A stretch of 64,000 nt of DNA from Lentisphaerota bacterium (GTDB taxonomy: Bacteria; Verrucomicrobiota; Lentisphaeria; Victivallales; Victivallaceae). Positions 24,594 through 31,911 of this stretch are shown here, piece by piece. The DNA lies in assembly GCA_015061805.1 (NCBI GenBank), contig SUVV01000011.1:1-64000 (forward strand), written 5' to 3'. The notes beneath the pieces were generated by a model. It was given only the letters and a program-made list of their open reading frames with translations. It did not search any database and was not told the DNA's origin. Within the stretch, counting starts at the first letter, position 1, and every line of letters starts with the position of its first letter. Made by a program: the position numbers and the translations under genes.

Positions 24594-25939
24594 TTTATCA
24601 CCATGGTTTTGACCTCAAATTCCAACGGAAGATCGGTCAGATGATAGAGTGCAAATTCATAAACTTCGCCGCCGGAGAAATCGGAGGGCGAGAAGGGAAA
24701 CGCCAGGTTTCCGGCGGTCGCTTTGCGCTGGGGAAATCCCTGATGCAGCGCCTTTGAACGGGCCAAACCGACCAGAGCATCCGCCTGTTCCTGCGTCGGA
24801 GCAATGGCTTCAATGACCAGACCGACTTCCCGGGGGAGAGTGGTCGGAGCTTCATTGCTTCCGGTGACGGCGTCCAGTCCGTAGCGCAAAAAGCGCAGAG
24901 AATACTCTCCGGGATTGACGAAAGTTGCCGATTCAGCGACTGCTGCACGCACGCCGTTTTCGATTTCGTCAAGGTGAGCGATACCGGAGGGGTCGCGCAT
25001 TCCGGCAATGGTGATCGCGCGGCAGCCGACCTTGACCGTACCTTCAAGTTTGGTGGTCTGCTTATCAGCCGGAACCAGTTTGCTGCCTCTCACCAGAACT
25101 TTGCGCGGAGAGAGTTGTTCAAATGAACTGTTGGAGAGATCGATCTTTCCTTCCGGTTCATAGAAGCAGTTGGGATCAGGCTGTTCGTAGAGCGAGTGCG
25201 CCGCAACTGAATCCGGGGTACAACTGCGCGCCGGGTTGGGCGGTTCAACGGTGAAGTGATCTTCATACATCTCCACGACCAATGAATCGTTGGCACCAAC
25301 CGGACGGGCGCACAAAGCTCCGCATTCGGCGATTTTGGCAGCATGAAGCGCCAAGCCGGGATCAAAGCCTTTCCAGATCGGGAAAGAAGCGAAAACGGCG
25401 GTATCGCAGCAGCGTCCGGCGACGATGACTTCGGCGCCGGATTCAAGGGCTTCGATAATGGGGTCGGTTCCGAACTGAGCGACCGGATTGACCAGTTTAT
25501 CCACCAGTTCCGCTCTGAATTCCGGAGAACCGCCGCAACTGGAGAGGTGTCCATCGGCGGCACGGCGCATGAATTCCCGATCCAAGTCGGAGTAGATCAC
25601 CGCGACATTGAAAGAGGTTTTCTGTTCGGCGGCGATTTCTCCGATGATTTCCAGCACGCTCTCGACATGGGGACGGGCACCGGAACCACCGGCGCTGCCG
25701 ATTATCAGCGGTATCTTGCGCTCTTTGATATGGGGCAGGATCAGCGCCAGATCGCGTTTCACCTGCAATTTTTTGACAAATCCCCTGCCGCTTCCCAGAT
25801 AATAGGGTCCGGGGTCGGTGGAACCGGCATCAACGCCGACAAAATCCAGTTTTTCTTTGAGCGCATTTTCCAGACTGACCGGGGAATAACCGTACCCCAG
25901 AAGTCCGCACAAAGAGAGATAACGAATCGGCTCTTTCAT
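24590..25939 (-). CDS. AtuA family protein (DUF1446, acyclic terpene utilisation-like)
   Basis: A 449-residue protein of the AtuA/DUF1446 family: LGYGYSPVSLENAL, FVGVDAGSTDPGPYYLGSG, LIIGSAGGSGARPHV, and VAGRCCDTAVFA are diagnostic segments. AtuA is needed for citronellol/geraniol catabolism in Pseudomonas, but its reaction is unresolved and most homologues occur in unrelated pathways. Here there are no terpene-CoA genes; neighbours are a class I hydro-lyase pair, an M20 amidohydrolase and an enolase-superfamily enzyme, pointing to catabolism of a hydroxy- or amino-dicarboxylate-like compound (inference). Both ends overlap neighbouring genes by 4 bp. Confidence 0.85.
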   Translation of the reverse strand: MKEPIRYLSLCGLLGYGYSPVSLENALKEKLDFVGVDAGSTDPGPYYLGSGRGFVKKLQVKRDLALILPHIKERKIPLIIGSAGGSGARPHVESVLEIIGEIAAEQKTSFNVAVIYSDLDREFMRRAADGHLSSCGGSPEFRAELVDKLVNPVAQFGTDPIIEALESGAEVIVAGRCCDTAVFASFPIWKGFDPGLALHAAKIAECGALCARPVGANDSLVVEMYEDHFTVEPPNPARSCTPDSVAAHSLYEQPDPNCFYEPEGKIDLSNSSFEQLSPRKVLVRGSKLVPADKQTTKLEGTVKVGCRAITIAGMRDPSGIAHLDEIENGVRAAVAESATFVNPGEYSLRFLRYGLDAVTGSNEAPTTLPREVGLVIEAIAPTQEQADALVGLARSKALHQGFPQRKATAGNLAFPFSPSDFSGGEVYEFALYHLTDLPLEFEVKTMVIK

Positions 25940-26559
25940 CCATTCACCTCGGTATAGGTGTAGTTTTCAGGGATACCGAGCGCTTTTTCGATTTCCGGCA
26001 TCTTGGCATCGGCTTCGCGGGCCAGTTCCTCAAAATAGTTGTTGCCTTCGGCATCGATCGCCACGAAAAAGGGTCCGAAGTGATCGACTTCATAGATCCA
26101 GGTGCATTCGGTTTTTCCGAGTTCTTCAAGGAAGTGGACATCATGGACTTTTTTCACCTGACCGCGCAGGGCGTTACCGCTCAAACCGATCTTGGTAAGA
26201 TAAACGCCGCCGGTCTCCTTGAGCGCCTGCGCGGTACGCGGGCCCATGGTGGTTTTACCGATAAGGGTGCGGAGATTGAATTTTTTTACCACATCAGCAC
26301 CGTAGCGCTCAAAGCGGATGGAACTGGTCGGTTCGCAGCTGACAACTTCCCACTCGTCGCCATTCTGCTTCATCACCGGGCCGACATGCAAGAAGCAATT
26401 GATCTTTTCATAGTCGATCGGCGGATAAATGTCATCTTCCACAGCACGGATGTGCAGACGGCTTCTGCCGGTAAAAAGCAGACCGCTGACCGTCACCATT
26501 TCACCAAGTTTCAACGATTTTGCATCACTTGCCGACATTGGCAGCTTGATATCTCTCAT
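25936..26559 (-). CDS. Fe-S hydro-lyase beta subunit (tartrate dehydratase/fumarase C-terminal type)
   Basis: This 207-residue protein matches the beta subunit of two-subunit class I fumarases and L-tartrate dehydratases (TtdB). Visible family motifs: VSGLLFTGRSRLHIRA, LHVGPV, the PTSSIRFERY segment near residue 85, the IGKTTMGPRT segment (~105) and WIYEVDHFGPFFVAIDAEGN. The beta subunit forms part of the substrate-binding swivel domain, while the alpha subunit holds the cluster. The alpha gene lies 2 bp upstream. Fumarate, tartrate and related 2-hydroxy diacids are all possible substrates; context does not favour a plain TCA-cycle fumarase. Confidence 0.88.
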   Translation of the reverse strand: MRDIKLPMSASDAKSLKLGEMVTVSGLLFTGRSRLHIRAVEDDIYPPIDYEKINCFLHVGPVMKQNGDEWEVVSCEPTSSIRFERYGADVVKKFNLRTLIGKTTMGPRTAQALKETGGVYLTKIGLSGNALRGQVKKVHDVHFLEELGKTECTWIYEVDHFGPFFVAIDAEGNNYFEELAREADAKMPEIEKALGIPENYTYTEVNG

Positions 26560-26561
26560 TT

Positions 26562-27461
26562 TTACAGTTCTCCAGTGTAATCGATATTTCCGTTTCCGTC
26601 GATTTTAGCGATCCAGCGGCGGCCGACCAGGCATTGGGCGTTGACCGCGACCGGAAGAGCGGCAGTGTGAGTAACTGCCACATCCAGATTGATCGCCAGT
26701 ACCGCATTGATGCCGCGTGATCCCATGGGACCGATACCCAGAGCGCGTGCGGCATCGTAGAGTTCAGTTTCCAGACGGGCGACTTCCGGGTCGGAATGTT
26801 TGGAACCGATCGGACGGAGCAGTGCGGCTTTCTTGGCAAGGCTCATGCACAAATCGGCAGTTCCGCCGATACCGACGCCGATGATGGCGGGCGGGCAGAC
26901 TTTTCCGGCATAGCAGGCATCTTTGATACATTCAATAACGAACTTTTTGATACCGGCTTCGCCGTCGGCGGGGAACATCATCCGGTAAAAGGTTCCGAAA
27001 ATTTCCGATCCGCCGCCTTTGGGCACAGCAAGTATCTCCATACCGTCATCGTCACGATCGAAAACGATTTCAACTTTGGGCATACCGGGACCGATATTGT
27101 CGCCGGGATTCTTGCGGGTCAGCGGATGAACCATGGTCGGGCGCAGGAAGCACTCGGCAGTGGCGCGGGCGGTGGCTTCTTCAGCGCAGGATTTCAGCAC
27201 ATTGAAGCCGCCTTCGACCTCAGTTTTGCTTCCGGCATGGATGAAGAACATGGGGAAACCGGTATCGGCACAAACCAGACCGTTTCCTTTTTCCGAAAGG
27301 TCGGCATTCTGCAGACTGACTTCCAGGTGTTTTTTTGCCATCGGGTCGCTCTCTTCGGCAAGGGCGCGCTGAAGCGCTTTCCGGATATCCGGCGGCATTT
27401 TGGTTGCGCCGAGCCGGATGGCATTATACATTGCATCTACAATGGTTTCACGCTTTATCAT
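26562..27461 (-). CDS. Fe-S hydro-lyase alpha subunit (tartrate dehydratase/fumarase N-terminal type)
   Basis: A 299-residue subunit of the TtdA/class I fumarase N-terminal family. Three cysteines that should hold the [4Fe-4S] cluster are present: Cys64 (LVCADTG), Cys189 (KVCPPAIIG) and Cys277 (NAQCLVGRR). MVHPLTRKNPGDN and the PKGGGSE motif contribute to substrate binding in the family. It should pair with the adjacent beta subunit to add or remove water on a dicarboxylate. The start is within the tail of the M20 gene (14-bp overlap), so translation is coupled. Confidence 0.9.
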   Translation of the reverse strand: MIKRETIVDAMYNAIRLGATKMPPDIRKALQRALAEESDPMAKKHLEVSLQNADLSEKGNGLVCADTGFPMFFIHAGSKTEVEGGFNVLKSCAEEATARATAECFLRPTMVHPLTRKNPGDNIGPGMPKVEIVFDRDDDGMEILAVPKGGGSEIFGTFYRMMFPADGEAGIKKFVIECIKDACYAGKVCPPAIIGVGIGGTADLCMSLAKKAALLRPIGSKHSDPEVARLETELYDAARALGIGPMGSRGINAVLAINLDVAVTHTAALPVAVNAQCLVGRRWIAKIDGNGNIDYTGEL

Positions 27462-28758
27462 AGTCGTACTCCTCTCTTGATGTGAAAATTTCTTTGTATT
27501 TCAAATAGGTTTCTTTATCCATAATTTTCGGCAATGCAGCGATGGCATTACCTCGAACAGCACCGTCAGCCAGCAGGGAAACGGCATCCATCGCCAGAAG
27601 TTTCGCTCCATCGATGTAGGCTTTTTCCGGGTCGGTGACGACAAAATCTTTGGCATGCGGCGAACCGGTGAATCCGGCACAATATGCGTGCAGAGCCGGC
27701 ATCAGCATACTGACATCCCCCATATCGGTCGATGAACCGCGATGACCGAAGTTGGTCAGGATGCCGCCGTTGAGCATTTTCAAGTTTTCAGCATGAACGG
27801 CATTGAGTTCCGGACAACTTTTGTACGGCATATAACCGCCCAGATTGGTGACGGTGACTTTGCCGCCGAATGCCATTGCCGCACCCCGGATACAGCGGTC
27901 AACCACAGCGCAGGCGTTTTTCACCGCATCGGGGGTCTTGGCGCGCACCTGAAGTTCCAGTTCGGCTCGGGCAGGAACGACGTTGACCGCATTGCCGCCG
28001 TCGGAGATGATGCCATGAATACGCACGCTGTCTTTATCATCAAAGGTGTCGCGCTGGGAATCGATCATGTTCAACGCCTGCCGCGCCATAGTGGCGGCAT
28101 TGATCCCATCCCACGGGCGCAAGCCGCCGTGAGCGGCTTTGCCTTCAAAAACGATCTGCTTCATGCAGAAACCGTTGAAACTCTCCGGAGTGAAGGTGTC
28201 GTGGCCGGCATGAATGAGCAGTACCGCATCGATATCATCCAGATATCCCTGTTTGATGAATTCCGGTTTGCCGCCGCAGAAAGAGATTTTGCCGGAAGAA
28301 ATAAGCTCGCGGCAGTATTCCAGACTTTGAAACTCTTCCGCCGGAACCGCAATAAATGCCAGAGAACCCGACAACTCCTTTACCACCGGCACCAGCGCTT
28401 GCGCCGCCCCCAGCATCATCGCCAACTGAGCATGATGTCCGCAGGCATGGGCAGCCCCGGTTTCGGGGTCGGCAAAGGTGTGTGATGGAACCGGAAGCGC
28501 ATCCAATTCACCCATAATGGCAATACGCGGTCCGGGTTTGCCGCTGTCGATATCCGCACGGACACCGGTGATGGCGAGTCCGGTGCGGACCGTAAGTCCG
28601 AGTTTTTCCAATTCGGCACAAACCAATGCGGCGGTCTTTTCCTCCCGGTAACCGAGTTCCGGGTTGTGAAGTATTTTTTCTGCAAAATCAATGATCTCCT
28701 GCCGCCGGGATTCCACGGCGGCGATCATCTGCTGTTTCAATCTGCTGCTGTCACTCAT
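27448..28758 (-). CDS. M20-family amidohydrolase
   Basis: A 436-residue metal-dependent amidohydrolase of the M20D group (hippurate hydrolase / aminobenzoyl-glutamate / N-acyl-amino-acid type). Diagnostic segments: NPELGYREEKTAALV, GELDALPVP, ACGHHAQLAMMLGAA (metal ligands), PAEEFQSLEY, AAHGGLRPWDGINA (dimerisation domain) and SSTDMGDVS. Such enzymes release an amino acid or amine from an N-acyl conjugate. It overlaps the enolase-superfamily gene by 4 bp; an N-acyl amino acid racemase plus amidohydrolase is a known functional pairing, which supports an N-acyl amino acid as pathway intermediate (inference). Confidence 0.88.
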   Translation of the reverse strand: MSDSSRLKQQMIAAVESRRQEIIDFAEKILHNPELGYREEKTAALVCAELEKLGLTVRTGLAITGVRADIDSGKPGPRIAIMGELDALPVPSHTFADPETGAAHACGHHAQLAMMLGAAQALVPVVKELSGSLAFIAVPAEEFQSLEYCRELISSGKISFCGGKPEFIKQGYLDDIDAVLLIHAGHDTFTPESFNGFCMKQIVFEGKAAHGGLRPWDGINAATMARQALNMIDSQRDTFDDKDSVRIHGIISDGGNAVNVVPARAELELQVRAKTPDAVKNACAVVDRCIRGAAMAFGGKVTVTNLGGYMPYKSCPELNAVHAENLKMLNGGILTNFGHRGSSTDMGDVSMLMPALHAYCAGFTGSPHAKDFVVTDPEKAYIDGAKLLAMDAVSLLADGAVRGNAIAALPKIMDKETYLKYKEIFTSREEYDYDKA

Positions 28759-29858
28759 GCAAAAAACTCCTCCTGCTTGTATTTTTCCAATACGCTCATG
28801 TCGGGTTCCACGTCCAGACCGGGACGGTTGCGCATTGTATAGGTTCCCGGCTGTTCGGTAGTGAGCAGCGGAGTACCGAGGTTTTCTACATAGAACTTGT
28901 CAACCGGAGAAATATCGGACGGATAATTCACATGCGGCAAAGTGGCAAGGTTGGCGACAACAGTCGTCCCCAGAGAAGATTCCCCCATGCCGCCGAGCCA
29001 ACAGCCGATGTTGTTCTCTCCGCAAAGTTTATGGATCTCCAACGCGGGAGTTATACCGCCGACCCGGGCGTATTTGATATTGATGACCTTGCAGGCACCG
29101 ATCTCTATCGCCTGACGGGCATCCTGAACCGAACAGATGCTCTCATCCAGACAAATGGGAGTAGCGATCTGTTTCTGTAATTTGGCATGGTCAATAAGGT
29201 CATCATGCATCAGCGGCTGCTCGATCATGGCAAGGTTGTATTTGTCCAGAGATTTGAGCATGTCAATATCATCGAGAGTGTAAGCGCTGTTGCAGTCTAT
29301 ATGGATGGTCAGATCCGGATAAACACTGCGCACTGCATCCAGCATATCGCACTCCCAGCCGGGGCAGAATTTCAACTTTATCCGGGGATAGCCCATTGAA
29401 GTCATTTTGTCGATACCGGCAATCAGATCATCAAAAGTTTTCAACACGCCGAAGCAGTAACCGATGGATGCTTTTTCATGGGTTCCTCCGATAGCCTGTT
29501 TCAAAGGTATCCCCTGCTTTCGGGAGAGCAGATCCCAGAGAGCAACGTCAAATGCCGCTTTTGCATACTCATTTCCGCGGATGGGAGCAAGAAGCTGCTG
29601 CAATTCGGCTCCGGAATCAAAGTTGCGTCCCAGCACCTTGGGAACGATAAAATCCCGGGCAATAGTAAAGGTCGTCTTGTCAGTATAGCAGGAAAACATC
29701 GGTCCGCCGCCGGGAGCAACTTCGCCCCAACCGGAGAAACCTTCTGACTCAAGTTTCACCACCACGGAATTGAACGCCTTCTGGGTGCCAAAAGCAGTAG
29801 TGTACGGATTTTTGATCGGATTGCAAACACGATACATACTGATTTTTTCAATTTTCAT
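28755..29858 (-). CDS. Mandelate racemase/muconate lactonising enzyme superfamily protein (OSBS/NSAR-like)
   Basis: A 367-residue enolase-superfamily enzyme with complete catalytic apparatus: Lys161-x-Lys163 (IKLKF), metal ligands Asp188 (HIDCN), Glu213 (MIEQP), Asp238 (CLDES), and Lys262 (INIKYARVGG). The KxK plus distal Lys arrangement is that of the MLE subgroup: o-succinylbenzoate synthase, N-succinylamino acid racemase, dipeptide epimerase or muconate cycloisomerase. No menaquinone or beta-ketoadipate genes are nearby, while an M20 amidohydrolase follows, so N-acyl amino acid racemase is the best guess. First gene of the operon, divergent from a LysR regulator. Confidence 0.85.
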   Translation of the reverse strand: MKIEKISMYRVCNPIKNPYTTAFGTQKAFNSVVVKLESEGFSGWGEVAPGGGPMFSCYTDKTTFTIARDFIVPKVLGRNFDSGAELQQLLAPIRGNEYAKAAFDVALWDLLSRKQGIPLKQAIGGTHEKASIGYCFGVLKTFDDLIAGIDKMTSMGYPRIKLKFCPGWECDMLDAVRSVYPDLTIHIDCNSAYTLDDIDMLKSLDKYNLAMIEQPLMHDDLIDHAKLQKQIATPICLDESICSVQDARQAIEIGACKVINIKYARVGGITPALEIHKLCGENNIGCWLGGMGESSLGTTVVANLATLPHVNYPSDISPVDKFYVENLGTPLLTTEQPGTYTMRNRPGLDVEPDMSVLEKYKQEEFFA

Positions 29859-29886
29859 AGAATAACCTCCCGATTTGTCTGAAGGA

Positions 29887-29915
29887 AATATAATTTCACT
29901 ATTTGATTTTTACAA
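29887..29915 (-). promoter_or_regulatory. Promoter of the catabolic operon
   Basis: On the minus strand TTGTAA (29915-29910) and TATATT (29892-29887) are 17 bp apart. The element overlaps the LysR promoter on the other strand, so regulator binding could affect both. Confidence 0.5.
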
Positions 29916-29931
29916 CATCACAATGTATATT
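29903..29931 (+). promoter_or_regulatory. Promoter of the LysR gene, overlapping the divergent one
   Basis: TTGATT (29903-29908) and TATATT (29926-29931), 17-bp spacer. An inverted pair TTGATTT (29903-29909) / AAATCAA (29948-29954) and an imperfect palindrome around 29926-29942 (TATATTAATTGATATA, with mismatches) are candidate LysR sites. Confidence 0.5.
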
Positions 29932-29974
29932 AATTGATATATTTTTCAAATCAATAAAGGGATATAAACAATCA

Positions 29975-30862
29975 ATGGAACTTACGACCTTAAAATATTT
30001 TGTCACCGTTGCCAAAGAATTGCACTTCCGGCGCGCCGCCGCCAGACTGAACATCACGCAGGCGCCATTGAGCGCGGCGATAAAAAAGTTGGAAGATGAA
30101 CTGGAAGTGCAGCTTTTTGAACGAACCAGCCGTTCGGTAAAACTGACCGCCGCCGGAACATTATTCCTTGCAGAAGCTGAAGCGGTTTTGCAAAGAACAG
30201 AAACCGCATTGACCCGGATGGCGGATCTGCGTTCAGGAAGCACCGGTCAACTCTCGATCGGATATAACGAAACCGCATTGAACACCTTTCTGCCGCAACT
30301 GCTCTCCACTCTGCGCAACGGCTTTGGCAACATCCAGTTTGAATTGCGCGAACTGGAAACTGCAGAACAGTTGAATTTTCTCCGGGACGGAACGATAGAT
30401 ATCGGTTTCATGCGCCCCTACGGCTTCGACCTTACCGGTTTGGAACATCGTCTTATCTGGCGGGAATCTTATGTGCTGGTCATGCCGGAAGATCATGAAC
30501 TTGCGGCAAAGAATACCATTTCAGCAGCTGATCTTTCCGGAAAAAGTGTCATTCTCTTTGCCCGTGATGTCAATCCGATGATCTATGACCGGATAACGAT
30601 TTCGCTTTCGACCGGACAACTTCCGTCGCCGCACTTCCGTCAGGATGCCCGCAACAAAAGTTCAATGCTCGCGCTTGCCGCTGCCGGATTCGGAGCAGCC
30701 CTTCTTCCGGAGTCAAGCACCAGAGAGCTGCACCGCGATCTGGTCAGCCGTCCTTTGGATATCCCCCTGCCTCCGGTGGAAATCATGGCGGTATGGAATC
30801 CGGAGCGGACCTCAAGGGTTCTTCATAAAATCCTGGACTGTCTGCCCGGTAAAACGCGTTAA
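29975..30862 (+). CDS. LysR-family transcriptional regulator
   Basis: A 295-residue protein with the classic LysR N-terminus: LKYFVTVAKELHFRRAAARLNITQAPLSAAIKKLEDEL and LFERTSRSVKLTAAG. The C-terminal effector domain (~90-290) has the usual two-lobed pattern starting STGQLSIGY. It is transcribed away from the MR/MLE-M20-TtdAB-AtuA-DUF4387 operon, with overlapping promoters, the standard layout for a regulator activated by a pathway substrate or intermediate. The ATG at 29975 is chosen because the canonical LysR start aligns there; a longer in-frame start at 29903 would include the promoter. Confidence 0.93.
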   Translation: MELTTLKYFVTVAKELHFRRAAARLNITQAPLSAAIKKLEDELEVQLFERTSRSVKLTAAGTLFLAEAEAVLQRTETALTRMADLRSGSTGQLSIGYNETALNTFLPQLLSTLRNGFGNIQFELRELETAEQLNFLRDGTIDIGFMRPYGFDLTGLEHRLIWRESYVLVMPEDHELAAKNTISAADLSGKSVILFARDVNPMIYDRITISLSTGQLPSPHFRQDARNKSSMLALAAAGFGAALLPESSTRELHRDLVSRPLDIPLPPVEIMAVWNPERTSRVLHKILDCLPGKTR

Positions 30863-30870
30863 AAAATATT

Positions 30871-30899
30871 TTGCTTTTTTCTTCTTGCAGTGCTATATT
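30871..30899 (+). promoter_or_regulatory. Promoter of the MDR oxidoreductase operon
   Basis: TTGCTT (30871-30876) and TATATT (30894-30899), 17-bp spacer, 38 bp before the ATG at 30938. Confidence 0.5.
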
Positions 30900-30937
30900 A
30901 AAAACACAGTTTATTCTGCACACAGGGAAAGTAAAAT

Positions 30938-31894
30938 ATGTACGCAATGACATTGGATGACAAGCTCAATTTCAAGTGGTGCGAAACGGCGGATCCAGTC
31001 CGCAAAAACGGCGAGATCCTGATCAAAGTTTCCGCAGCGGCAGTCAATCGTGCCGATCTGATGCAAAAAGACGGCTGTTATGCCTCTCCGCCGGATTGGC
31101 CGCAATGGTGCGGTCTGGAAGTATCCGGCATTGCCGTTGAAGTTCCGGAAAATTGCCATATCAGAGTTGGAGATAAAGTCTGTGCGCTGCTGGGCGGCGG
31201 CGGCTATTCCGAATATGTCACCGCACCTGCCGGCATGGTACTTCCGGTTCCGGAAAATGTTTCCATGGAAGCCGCCGCTGCCATTCCCGAAGTCTGGGCA
31301 ACAGTCTACCTCAATTTGCAGCTGGAAGCCGGCGGATTGAAACCCGGAGATACCTTCTTTGTGCAATCTGGTGCCAGCGGTGTCGGTCTGGCCGCGATCC
31401 AGTTCGCCAAATTCAAAGGCGCCAAAGTCATCACTACCGTCGGAACTGACAGCAAAGCGGAGTTCGTCAGAAAACTCGGTGCCGACATCGTTGTAAACCG
31501 CAAGACCGAAGATCTCCGTCCGGTACTTGCCGCCAATCCGCCCGATGTGGTGCTGGATTGTGTCGGCGGAAAAATCATGGGAGAAAACCTCCGGCAAATG
31601 GCTTTCGGCGGCCGCTGGATCATGATTGCGACCCTCGCAGGAGGAATGACTGAAATCGATCTGGAAACCATCTGGCGCAAACGTATAAAATTGATCGGCA
31701 GCACACTCCGCAGCCGGACTCCGGAAGAAAAAACCGCCGTTCTGCAAGCCTTAAAAAATGAGTTATGGCAGGCTTTTTCAACCGGGAAACTGATCAATAA
31801 TATCCATGCCACGTTCCCCATTCAGGAGGTTGAAGCAGCTCACGCCATCCTCCGCCGGACAGAAAATATCGGCAAAGTTGTTCTTTCATTTTAA
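30938..31894 (+). CDS. MDR-family NAD(P)H:quinone oxidoreductase-like protein
   Basis: A 318-residue medium-chain dehydrogenase/reductase without the structural zinc loop, as in QOR/PIG3 types. Segments: VSAAAVNRADLMQKDG, GLEVSGIAVEV, then the nucleotide-binding GASGVGLAAIQFAK and a KVVLSF ending. These enzymes reduce quinones or enones with NADPH. It is the first of three closely spaced genes (gaps of 17 and 18 bp) with the DHQase-SDR fusion and the sialidase-like gene, suggesting a shared catabolic task on a sugar- or quinate-derived compound (inference). Confidence 0.85.
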   Translation: MYAMTLDDKLNFKWCETADPVRKNGEILIKVSAAAVNRADLMQKDGCYASPPDWPQWCGLEVSGIAVEVPENCHIRVGDKVCALLGGGGYSEYVTAPAGMVLPVPENVSMEAAAAIPEVWATVYLNLQLEAGGLKPGDTFFVQSGASGVGLAAIQFAKFKGAKVITTVGTDSKAEFVRKLGADIVVNRKTEDLRPVLAANPPDVVLDCVGGKIMGENLRQMAFGGRWIMIATLAGGMTEIDLETIWRKRIKLIGSTLRSRTPEEKTAVLQALKNELWQAFSTGKLINNIHATFPIQEVEAAHAILRRTENIGKVVLSF

Positions 31895-31911
31895 TTCAAG
31901 GAGATCCTGTC

